A DNA stretch of 64,000 bases from Trichomonas tenax (taxonomy: Eukaryota > Parabasalia > Trichomonadida > Trichomonadidae). A program made the translations under genes and the position numbers. The stretch spans positions 21,513 through 85,512 of the forward strand of contig JALKBU010000102.1 in NCBI GenBank assembly GCA_023091735.1, read 5' to 3'. Under the pieces are notes generated by a model that worked only from the letters and a program-made list of their open reading frames with translations, was not told the origin of the DNA and did not search any database. This document shows, in pieces, positions 17,443-27,000 of the stretch. The first letter of the stretch is position 1; each line of letters begins with the position of its first letter.

Positions 17443-19878
17443 ATGAATTTTGAACAATTTTGCGCCAAACTCATCGAATCCACTTCTCTTGAAATAACAA
17501 CGTCACTGGCGTCGTGGACGTTACTTCAAGAGTTCAGAAACTCGTGTTTGCAGGACTGCGTCATTTTTATAACGAATCTGATCAATGATGCTTCAGTCAA
17601 CGAGCACTTGAAGTGCTTGGCCATGATTTTGATCCGCAATTTGTACAGAAACAACGTGAACGCTGGACAATTCATGGTAAAAAATTTAACACAAGAAATC
17701 TTCACAACGTTTTTCAATAGTTTACTTGCGCTGTTCGAATACGAAAGTTTGCAGGTCGTTTCAATAGCCTCTTCAATCGTTTTTTATTTATCACTCGGAG
17801 AAATTCAAGAAGATAATTGTATTCCTCTTGTGAGGGGCTACGCAGACAATCTACAGAAAACAACGAATCCTTATATGGTCTTCGGCTTCAGTTCTTTATT
17901 ATTCGCGATTTGTCAAGAATTTTCTTTACCAAATGAAGTAAATTTCGCTATTTTATCAGCAATTTTCCAGCAGCTCAGCTCCGGAACTCTCCCTCCGGTC
18001 GTTGCCAGCAGAATCATCGCACTTTTCAGATCTTCGGTCCAAAAGTACCCATCGGAGTTCATGAAGTCTCAGCTGTTCTCTGACGTCCTGAACATGCTGA
18101 TTGACCTCACTACGCTTCCGGAAACGAAAGTCGAAAGCATTCTCGCTTGGGCTGTTATTATTTCACTGAATACGCCATTTAGCGGTGATATCCTGTGCAA
18201 AGTTGGCGAAATCACTCTCAATGAGATGCATGAATCGGATGACGATGCAGTCCTCAACGCTGCCGCTATATTTTGGGCAGATGTTGCGAGAAAGTTTAAA
18301 GAAACGACAGCTGATCTTATTACTTACACAGAACCTCTACTTTTGGGATTATTCAGACTTTTGTGCATCAGATCGAGCGATCACGCACATGAAGATCTCG
18401 ACGAACTTCCACAGACTTCTCTTCACACGCTTAAGACATTTATCAAGATTTCTCCGATTTCTTCGGCCCCGTTTATGGCTGAGATCATTTACCAACACAT
18501 CAACAGCCGTGACATCCTTGAGATGAGCGCGACACTCATTTTCTGCGCTGTTTTAGTTAAGGCCAACATATTGCTCGGTGATACATCTCTTGAGCCGATT
18601 GACGAAGCTGTTGTCGTCAATTTAATTGGTCAGGGTCTTTCCCTCAATATTCCACTGTTAACTTACAACAGCCTTTGGTGCATGAGATGTTTATTGCGAG
18701 CGACATCCAATCCATATCCTCTTTCTCCATTCGTTCCAATTGCATTCACAATCCTCGAAGGCAGCGAATACGATATGAACTGCAAGCGTCAGGCCACATT
18801 ACTGATGTCTACGATTGCCTTCGCCCCTGAGCTTGGCTATCAGTTGCAAGCTGCGGCAGCTGCAATGGAACTCGCCAAATCCAGCGATGTTATCATATCT
18901 AAAGATGCATTTAGAAGCTTGAGGAGAATTGGAGAAATCGAAGATTATCATAGGAATGATAGCTCACCGACATTAGATGTTCACAGAGAAATAGTTCCAG
19001 AGCTGTTATCTTTCTTGTCGGATTGCGTTGGCGATGAAGAACAGATCGTTAATGTCATTGATATCAGCAATGTTTTAGTTCCATATATTATCAATCTTGG
19101 ACCAATGTATTTCGCTGATTTCGCGCCACAAACAATAGAGCTCTTAATGGCAGCTCTCCCACAGACATGCGCAACATTCATGCCATTGACTCTCTTGGCA
19201 TCTAACTTCCCAGAACTATTTACACCATATATAGAGCAGTTCGTAACAGCATTGGTCGAAGCACTCCAGCAGACAGAAAATAACGATGCTACTTCTGCTG
19301 CTGCTTCCAACTTGTTCGAAATAGTTGCTCACTTCGATATATCGTGGGCTCTTCAAGCCATCATTGAGTGCATCGTCGCAATCATGATGCACTGCGACAG
19401 ACCTTTCAACGTCTTAAAGGACGTTGCTGATCTCGCAATAGATTTACACAACTCCGACGGAATAGAGTTCCCATTCGGAGACTTCGTGCACTCGATACCG
19501 CTGCTTACAAACGCGTTCGTCGCGTGCCTTCAAGACTTAGACTCAGATAATGACTTAGTCGCCGCCAGATTCATCAACTTCGCTACAATCGCTATCAGTG
19601 AATCAGAGAGCGAACTTAAGGGCGACGCAATTGGAGGACTTATGATTCTGTTAGAGAAAGCCTGCTCGATATGCAACAGGTATGATACAGAGTTTCTTTC
19701 CTCCATTTTGTTCTTCTTAGTCACTATCAGCAGAGAAGATGCAGACTTCACATTCCAGCTCGTTCAGGAGTGTGAATTTTTGAAGGGACGCCTTATGGAC
19801 GCAAGATCATTCAAGGATCTCAGAGACATGTTGTTGCAGCTCCCAGAGCAAGTAAAAATGTTGTTAGAAATTGGGTAA
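17443..19878 (+). CDS. HEAT-repeat protein, karyopherin/importin-beta-like
   Basis: An 811-residue all-helical protein with repeated HEAT-type pairs (for example DCVIFITNLINDASVNEH, ALLEYESLQVVS-type helices, DALVAARFINFATIAISE). The N-terminal pattern, a first helix pair followed by LKCLAMILIRNLYRNN, resembles the importin-beta N-terminal domain that binds Ran. The overall length is close to small karyopherins. It has no signal peptide or membrane segment, so a nuclear transport or scaffold role is inferred only. The frame is open to 17407, but that codon is TTG, so I use ATG 17443, which gives the natural-looking MNFEQFCAKLIEST. GAAAAGTGACTCAG lies immediately upstream, an element also seen near 10750 and 29050. 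The stop is TAA followed by AATG. Confidence 0.75.
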   Translation: MNFEQFCAKLIESTSLEITTSLASWTLLQEFRNSCLQDCVIFITNLINDASVNEHLKCLAMILIRNLYRNNVNAGQFMVKNLTQEIFTTFFNSLLALFEYESLQVVSIASSIVFYLSLGEIQEDNCIPLVRGYADNLQKTTNPYMVFGFSSLLFAICQEFSLPNEVNFAILSAIFQQLSSGTLPPVVASRIIALFRSSVQKYPSEFMKSQLFSDVLNMLIDLTTLPETKVESILAWAVIISLNTPFSGDILCKVGEITLNEMHESDDDAVLNAAAIFWADVARKFKETTADLITYTEPLLLGLFRLLCIRSSDHAHEDLDELPQTSLHTLKTFIKISPISSAPFMAEIIYQHINSRDILEMSATLIFCAVLVKANILLGDTSLEPIDEAVVVNLIGQGLSLNIPLLTYNSLWCMRCLLRATSNPYPLSPFVPIAFTILEGSEYDMNCKRQATLLMSTIAFAPELGYQLQAAAAAMELAKSSDVIISKDAFRSLRRIGEIEDYHRNDSSPTLDVHREIVPELLSFLSDCVGDEEQIVNVIDISNVLVPYIINLGPMYFADFAPQTIELLMAALPQTCATFMPLTLLASNFPELFTPYIEQFVTALVEALQQTENNDATSAAASNLFEIVAHFDISWALQAIIECIVAIMMHCDRPFNVLKDVADLAIDLHNSDGIEFPFGDFVHSIPLLTNAFVACLQDLDSDNDLVAARFINFATIAISESESELKGDAIGGLMILLEKACSICNRYDTEFLSSILFFLVTISREDADFTFQLVQECEFLKGRLMDARSFKDLRDMLLQLPEQVKMLLEIG

Positions 19879-20032
19879 AATGTTTGTAAATTATTAATAT
19901 AAATTTTAATCATATTTCCATCAAACATAATAATCCCTTATTGTTGTCCCCTGTCTATAGTCTTTTTGTTCAATAGATTTAGAATTCATAAAAATCAAAG
20001 TTTTTGACTCATTTGGCAAATTTTCGTAAAAA

Positions 20033-20041
20033 TCATTATTC
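20033..20041 (+). promoter_or_regulatory. Inr-like initiator of the acidic protein
   Basis: TCATTATTC, 9 bases upstream of ATG 20051. A TTTGGCAAATTT element lies about 20 bases further upstream. Confidence 0.6.
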
Positions 20042-20050
20042 TTTTGCTAA

Positions 20051-20677
20051 ATGTCCAAATGTGATGATGCTCGTTTTGAAGCAATTCGCATTGCTTGGAT
20101 GATAAAAAACAACAAAACGGACAAACAGGTGATCGAAGAGATCCAAAACGACGTCGATGATGACGAAGACGATGGAGAAATCGAATATCAAGATTTTTAT
20201 CACGATTTACAAGACGAAAACGCAGTGAAAGATATACCAGAGGGAATAGAATGTGGACACGATAGTATTGTCCATCTATTAAGGAATCTTCCAGAAATTG
20301 AAAAATTTTCGCTTGAAGAAGAAATGAAACTAAAACAAGACAAATACGGAAACTTAATTCCAGAAGAGGAAGACGAAGAAGTTGATCCACAGGATCAAAA
20401 CGATCCAGACGAAGATCCAGAACCCGACCAAAGTAGTGCCGAAGAATTGGAGGCTGGAATTCACGCATGTGAAGAAATTCTTCAATTGTTACCTGACCAT
20501 TATACTGTTTACGATGCTTTGTCCGATAGAAATATCGATCAAGATATTTTTTATAGATTGACAGATGCAGCCACAATCATATCATTTCTATCAATTCCTA
20601 TATATCAATACAGAAGAAACGAAGTTGAAAGACTTAGATTGAATCTTATCGAAAAACATTCGCAAATCTCCAAATAG
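20051..20677 (+). CDS. Acidic hypothetical protein, 208 residues
   Basis: Begins at ATG 20051 with a good Inr and ends in TAG, so TAG is a normal stop in this genome. Two Asp/Glu-rich tracts (residues about 34-48 and 104-128) separate helical segments. The N-terminal DARFEAIRIAWMIKNNKTDKQV and C-terminal EELEAGIHACEEILQLLPDH regions look folded. There is no membrane segment or signal. Family not recognised. A nuclear or chaperone-like role would fit the acidity but is guesswork. Confidence 0.75.
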   Translation: MSKCDDARFEAIRIAWMIKNNKTDKQVIEEIQNDVDDDEDDGEIEYQDFYHDLQDENAVKDIPEGIECGHDSIVHLLRNLPEIEKFSLEEEMKLKQDKYGNLIPEEEDEEVDPQDQNDPDEDPEPDQSSAEELEAGIHACEEILQLLPDHYTVYDALSDRNIDQDIFYRLTDAATIISFLSIPIYQYRRNEVERLRLNLIEKHSQISK

Positions 20678-21094
20678 GAAATTGTACATAGATTAGCCGC
20701 CATATAGCAAGACATAGCACACTATGCTACTGCTAAGATAATGAAAATGATATTTATGTTCTTAACAGTAATGAAATATTCAGCTTTTCACATCGGTATT
20801 GATCACAAAAGATAATTTTAGGAATTCCATTGATACAAACATACCATTTATTATCGATTATTAAAAATTTGATATATCAATATATCATTCTGGATTCTCT
20901 AATATGGTGAAATATTTATTTTTTAATCGACAATTTATATCGATTTCTGAGTACTATGAAGCTTGAAACCAAATGAATAAAAAATATTTGATTTCGAGTG
21001 AATTATTGATGCATAAATATGATGAATAGGTAGAAAATTATTGGGTTTACCATTCACTCATATAGATTTTGCTTATATTTTCAGATTCAAAAAA

Positions 21095-21440
21095 AAAAAA
21101 CCAAAAATCAAATTGACCAAACTTAATCAATCGATACACAACAAGATGCACTCATTGTATGCAAACTATGTTCCGCTCAAATGTTCACATTTGGTTCATT
21201 GCAAAATATCAAATTTACCAAACTTCATCAATCGACATGCCACTGTATAAAATAATTATTGATAAACTTAATTCCCTTCAAACTTTAAATTAAGAGAATA
21301 TTCATTATATTTTGTTGAATAAACTTTGCTAATCGATGCTCTAATTGATGGATTAATTACTTGTCGACTAGATCTTGTTCAAACTCAAATTTTTGCTTCA
21401 TTCCAAAATATTGAACTTTGCATACTTCACCAATCGACAT
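21095..21440. repeat. Degenerate direct repeats with an ATCAATCGA core
   Basis: Three related blocks: AAATTGACCAAACTTAATCA then ATCGATACA (about 21110), AAATTTACCAAACTTCATCA then ATCGACATG (about 21210) and ACTTTGCATACTTCACCA then ATCGACATA (about 21415). Spacing is irregular (about 100 and 200 bp). The whole 20678-21717 stretch has no convincing gene; a frame at 21041 begins with TTG and is low-complexity. Confidence 0.5.
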
Positions 21441-21747
21441 AAAAATAAATGATATAATCGATCTTAAAGAAGATTCTGTTCAAATAAAGAAAATATAACT
21501 AAAATCAAATTATTTTGTTGAACAAACTATAGTTTTATATAGACCAATATATGGTCTAATTGAACATATAGAAGATTTTGTTCAAATAGAGAGATTTAGT
21601 TGAATATCAATTATCAAAGTGAACAAACTCTATGCATCAAAGGAATAGGTCCATAAGAAGCGAAATAAAAATTCAAAAGTCCTCCAAATGCATCAAAAAG
21701 TAACAGTGCCATTGAAAAATCATTTCGACGATTATTTTAGACTTAAA

Positions 21748-23982
21748 ATGTTTTTGATTGCTTTCCTCTTCTATTGGTGGCTGCAGAATCCGGGCTCTGG
21801 GTACTACAACGGGCTTCAGAACGAGGACATAAACTGGTCCGGCCACGAATATTCGTCGATTTACAGCGGGAAAGGGATTACGATTAATGTAATGTCCGAT
21901 GGCGCGCTTTTTAACCACTCCGCGTATAAGGAGCGCGCGATTGAGGACCAGTTCATCAATATTTTCAACGCAGAAACATATCTTTCTCCGACAAATCCTG
22001 AAAAAAATAAAATTGCGACCGCAAGTTTAGGTTTAGCAGCCGGAAAACCAATGGAAAATTTCACAGGCATCGCTCCGAACGCTTCTGTCGCTTCATATTA
22101 CTTCTCTGACTATTCCGGTAAAACTGAGCATTTGCAGACTGTTGTATGCCACAGGAGCCAGGAATGGGACATTGCCCTTCTTCAGTACCAAATGATGGAC
22201 TGCGAGGGACGTTTTTGTCGCTATATTGAACCCGAAGTTCTTCCGAAAGAAGTTTTGGATGATTGCCTTTACAATCCGCCTGAAGACAACTGGCAGCACC
22301 CTGTTGTGGTGCCGCTGGGCGTCGACAGTGCTTCTGACCCTCTTTTCTCACCTCCAGGACGCTGGCCGATGATTTTTAGTATTTCTGGCGTTAACAACCG
22401 TGGCATGCCTTTAAGTCACGGTTCTGAAGGTGTTGGTGTGTTTCTCGCTTGCCCGTGTGCTGATAACGCAGCTTTGTCAACAGCATCTTCTGTTGGAACA
22501 GATCTCGAGTATGCAAACTTCACATCGCCAAACGCCAGCGCGGCAATCTTTAGCGGTGCGTTGGCCGTTCTAATGGAAGCAAATAAGAACCTCACTGTCG
22601 CTGATTTATTTTACGTTACTGCAATGACTGCAGATAAAACGATGCCGGACTCTTTGAACTGGGATGCCAATGGTTTTGGATTGAATTTCAATAGAAGAAC
22701 CGGTTTCGGACGTCTAAATCTTGGCAGAGCTGTTGATCTTGCATTAAAATTCGAATCATGCGGAAAATTCTACGATTGGTCAAAAACAACAAGTTTTAAC
22801 TTAGTTTTGGAGAAAGGAGATCCCAGTATCATATTTACAGTCGATGATCCCGATGTTAAATCAGTTATTTGCGTTTACATAAAATTACACGCGAGAAAGT
22901 TAGCTTTTGGTTCGCTAAATCCACACCTTATCAGTCCAAACGGCACCAGATGTGAGATGAAGATTCTTACTGAAGGTAATAAAGAACTTATTATCGAATC
23001 AATGGAATTCTCGTCTTACAAGTTCCTTGGTGAGAATCCACAAGGAAACTGGACTCTCACATTCAAGGAAACAGATGATACATACAGAGGAACAATTCTA
23101 GACGCAGATCTTCACATTTTCTACACTAAAAAACGTCCAAGAAAGGATCAAGTCAATCAGAGACTCGGAGCAAACCCATTTTCACCTGGGGCAGATGTGA
23201 TTCAGTTCCCAGGCGAAGTTGAACCGGTTCCTTTCATTGCAGGCGGAAAATTCGAAATTAACGTTTCAGTTCCAGAAGTAAACAGAAAGGCACCATATCT
23301 CGTGTACTTAGAAGATGAGTCTGGCAAGAGAAGAATCAAAATCAAAATGCTTTATAATTCAGATTTCACAAAAATGAGTCTTTCATACGTTCCATCAGTC
23401 TTCAAGACCGGCCTCAACATGTCTTTAGTCATAGAATCAACATATCCAGATATTGGATATACATCAAAATTACAACTCGATTACAAGAATCCTTACAAGC
23501 CAGGAATCATCAAACCTAAGAATGGATCTGTTATTCCTATCGATGAACGTGATTTAGCGGTCCAATACGCTTTAAATCTCGATTACATTTCCGATGATGG
23601 ATATTCGACATCCGCAGCTTTAACGATTCTTTCTGCATCGAGTAAAGTCATCCTGGACAGAACGTGGATGCGTAACGTAGGCAAAGAAACATACAGAGAC
23701 GCTATTCCTTCCGATCGTTCGTTCTTGTTCCAGATTTCTCCATCATCGAGTGACAGATATGAACAATTCGATCCAATGACCGTTCACATACATGTTAGCG
23801 AAGCTCCAGGCAATTACAAACCTATTCCGCTTATATACGATCTCAAGCTGATGATATGTATCTCAATTTTGGTTTTCGGAGCTGTTATATTATTGATCTT
23901 CAGAGCTATTTATTTAGCTAAAGAAAAAACAGTTCGCGTAGAAAATGACAAAACTCTGCTTGAAATGGCAAACACAAACTAA
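21748..23982 (+). CDS. Kexin/proprotein-convertase-like S8 protein, probably catalytically dead, type I membrane protein
   Basis: A 744-residue protein with signal peptide (MFLIAFLFYWW...), subtilase domain (about 30-340), P-domain (about 345-480; FLGENPQGNWTLTF is the hallmark), a further beta-rich ectodomain and one membrane span near residues 700-722 (LMICISILVFGAVILLIF) with a short basic tail. Aspartate is present (NVMSDGALF, about D51) and the serine position is kept (SPNASAAIFSG, about S264). However, the segment that should carry HGT reads PEKNKIATASLGLAAG, with no histidine, and the oxyanion Asn region reads PLGVDSASD. I infer a non-peptidase homologue. Many N-glycosylation sequons occur. 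The frame is open from ATG 21688; I prefer ATG 21748 because TCATTTCGACG lies between them and the signal peptide starts there. Confidence 0.85.
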   Translation: MFLIAFLFYWWLQNPGSGYYNGLQNEDINWSGHEYSSIYSGKGITINVMSDGALFNHSAYKERAIEDQFINIFNAETYLSPTNPEKNKIATASLGLAAGKPMENFTGIAPNASVASYYFSDYSGKTEHLQTVVCHRSQEWDIALLQYQMMDCEGRFCRYIEPEVLPKEVLDDCLYNPPEDNWQHPVVVPLGVDSASDPLFSPPGRWPMIFSISGVNNRGMPLSHGSEGVGVFLACPCADNAALSTASSVGTDLEYANFTSPNASAAIFSGALAVLMEANKNLTVADLFYVTAMTADKTMPDSLNWDANGFGLNFNRRTGFGRLNLGRAVDLALKFESCGKFYDWSKTTSFNLVLEKGDPSIIFTVDDPDVKSVICVYIKLHARKLAFGSLNPHLISPNGTRCEMKILTEGNKELIIESMEFSSYKFLGENPQGNWTLTFKETDDTYRGTILDADLHIFYTKKRPRKDQVNQRLGANPFSPGADVIQFPGEVEPVPFIAGGKFEINVSVPEVNRKAPYLVYLEDESGKRRIKIKMLYNSDFTKMSLSYVPSVFKTGLNMSLVIESTYPDIGYTSKLQLDYKNPYKPGIIKPKNGSVIPIDERDLAVQYALNLDYISDDGYSTSAALTILSASSKVILDRTWMRNVGKETYRDAIPSDRSFLFQISPSSSDRYEQFDPMTVHIHVSEAPGNYKPIPLIYDLKLMICISILVFGAVILLIFRAIYLAKEKTVRVENDKTLLEMANTN

Positions 23983-24093
23983 TAGTATTATATATATTGT
24001 TTTCCAGTTTTAAATGTTTTGTATTTTTTTTTTAGTCATATTATAATTGTTTATTATTTAGTATAAAACATAAAACAATTGCTAAGAAATAAA

Positions 24094-27000
24094 TTATTGC
24101 TGTTCAGGTTCTGGGAAGTATTTCAAGAGAGTTCTCCACTTTGGATTTGCAAACTTAACAGCAAACTTACGAAGCTGTGCCGGTGCTGTTGGTGACTTTG
24201 CAATAACATCTGCAATAACTTTCAAATCTGTTCCATAGAAGTATTTTTCGATCCATCTGGTGCTTGCAATTTCATCACCGAATCCTGGCGATGGTCCAAT
24301 AGCAAGAATGGCGTTGAATATGTGCTTCATTGATATTGCTTTAGCCTTGTGGTCTTGCATCGATCTCAGGAGTTCCTCAAGTACAGGGAGAACTTTGGAT
24401 TTGAGAATAGGAAGACACTCTTCTATCTCTGCTGCTTGGATATAGACATTCATGACACCTTCTGTGTATTCTGGGTGAGCGTGGAAGTCTTCGAAGTATC
24501 TGTTGATGATACTAAGTGCAGAAGAGCCGACTGCTTTCATGAGCGTGATGACAACTTCGCTGGCAGCGATTCTCACTTCGCTGTGCTTGCAGTAAATGAA
24601 CAAGTTGCAAAGAGGGAGATTGCAAAGTTCTTTGACGAGATTGGCACAGACTTGCGGACGCTCGATGAGAGTTTCGTTTGCCTTGCGAAGGAGTTTAGTG
24701 CCGTTCTTTCCGTCGACTGTGAATGGAGCGAATGTCATCGAGAACTGTGCTGCCTCCTGGAAGAGCGAATCATCTTTGCTGCCAATGAAGTAGTCCATCA
24801 AATCAGTCGCTGGCGTAGAGAAAGCAAGTCTCGTGAAGCAGTTATAGTCGTTTTCTTGGTGGACGTAATCGAGGAGTTCCTTCGGAACTGTGACGGGCTT
24901 CTGTGGTTCGCTGTCATAGAAGAGAATGAAAGCACTCCACGTTCCTTTCTCGCCGCTGCCGATAGACAAAACTTGTTGAAGAGTGACTTGCTTGACAATG
25001 TTATCGTTGAAGCACTGCCATGTTCCGTTTGGCTGAAGGCAATAAGAGATGTAGTGACCGAAGTCAGCTGTGCCTGAGTGCATAATGACGCCAGCGAGTT
25101 TGTAGTCCTTGCCTGCAAGTGAGAGCTCTTCTGGGAACGAGAGTGGTGTCTTAACTTTATACCTTATGAATGTCTCGAAGTTGTACTCGAAGCGCTTGAG
25201 CTGGATGATTAAGTTCTTCGGTGGATCTCCGAACTTGCAGAACTTCTTAGCATCAACTTTCTTGTCTGTGCCTTCGAATTTGTAGGCATTCTCGCCTTTG
25301 AGGAAATCTGGTGTTGAGATCTTCTTAAGGCTCTCATCGAGAGTCCTTGAGTGGAGGACATCAACTGGCAGAGCGATATATGTCTCGGATGATTCAGAGC
25401 TCAATGATCCATCAAGAGATTCGATCCTGTTAATGAACTGGCCATTGAATATCGAAAGTTTCTCCTTTCCAAGGATTCTTTCAAGCTTATCAAGAAGGAG
25501 CTGAAGGAACTCGCATGCATCTTGTTGGACGTTTGTATCTAAGACATCATCGCCATCATCGGACCACTCATTCAAGAGTGCTTGTGTTGAGACTGATTGT
25601 TGGTTAGATAACATCATTTGTGCGAACAAATACTTCAGGCGCTTCACGAACCTGTTCTTCTCCTTGTAGTCGAAAACAGCCTGCCTAATCTCGCTGATTC
25701 TGAATAACTGCTGAAGAACAGAGTCGACGAAACATGCGACACCGAGGTTGTCCAAACCAACGTAGCCACCGCTCTTTTGGAGCACAATCTTGTCACCATC
25801 GATATCCCACTCCTTGAAGTAGCTCTTGCTGCAGAGATAGTGAAGTGCTGAGACGATCTTTGGTCCTTTGAGGTGCTTTGCGACGTTCATTGCTGAAGTG
25901 AAGATTTCTTTACCTTTAGCTTCAGCGCGTGGATCCAAGAAGTTGTTGCAGATGAATTCCGTGATCTTCTCGATCTCTTCGTCTGTCATTGCGTGGAATT
26001 CGAGCAATGCATCAAGCAAATCCAAGTGTCCAGATGAAACAGATTCTGGTGTGAGATTATCCATAACGATCTTCACTGCTGTCTCATCGCGAGTTGTGAT
26101 GTGATCGGACCAGCTTGAGAAGAAGTGATCTCTGGTGATATCAACTTCGCTGCTGAGTTCTGCGTAAACAGATGATGGGATATTAAGCTTCTCAAAGAAC
26201 ATACACGAATCAAAGGCGATATATTCGATTGGTGACGCGAGGAACTTGAGAATTAAAGATTTGATTTTCTCAACATCAAATATAAGTGAGCGTGGATCGT
26301 TAAAGTTGTGGACTGTGTCGAAAGCATTTCTGAAAAGTTTGGAAGGAGAATCGCCAACAGGGAAATTCCTCAATATTCTAACAATTTGGTCGAATAATAT
26401 CTGTTCATTGATTCCAATGTCAACACCATTCTCTAAAATGTTCTGGAGCCATGAAATAATGTTTTGGAGAAGGATTGGGTCCGTGTTATCGAGGCCAACA
26501 GTCAATATATATTCAAACAAGCCAACTTGCTTAAGTGAATCAACATCTTTGATCTTGAATGCTTGAATGAATGTATCGAAGTTATACTTGAAGAATGCCG
26601 GCCTTGCCTTAGGGAATATCTTGCTCAGCTCCATTGACTTAATCTTGCCCATGATATCGACTAAGTCGTCATGTGTAGGAAGCTCATCGAGAAGTTCAAC
26701 GATTCCTGGAATTTCGTCCATAAGTCTGATGAGCTTTGTCTGCATCTTGAGATCAACGATCATCAGTGATGGAATTGCTGTACGCTCTCTGATCTCTGGA
26801 CACTTTCCACCCATAACAATAACATCAACTGTCTCGAAGCTATCGAATGCGGATAATGTCTTATCAAATTCAACAGGGAACTCTTCATGCTCCAATTGGC
26901 ACTCTGTGTAAAGTATATTGAACTGGTCTGCAATAAGCTGTGTGAGCGCTGCAACACTGATTGTTCTGGCTGTTGTAATTGTGATCTCTTCATCCTGATA

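Noticed and set aside
21041..21250. 69-codon frame in the intergenic repeat zone
   Set aside because: Starts with TTG, has a poly-Lys low-complexity segment and overlaps degenerate DNA repeats.
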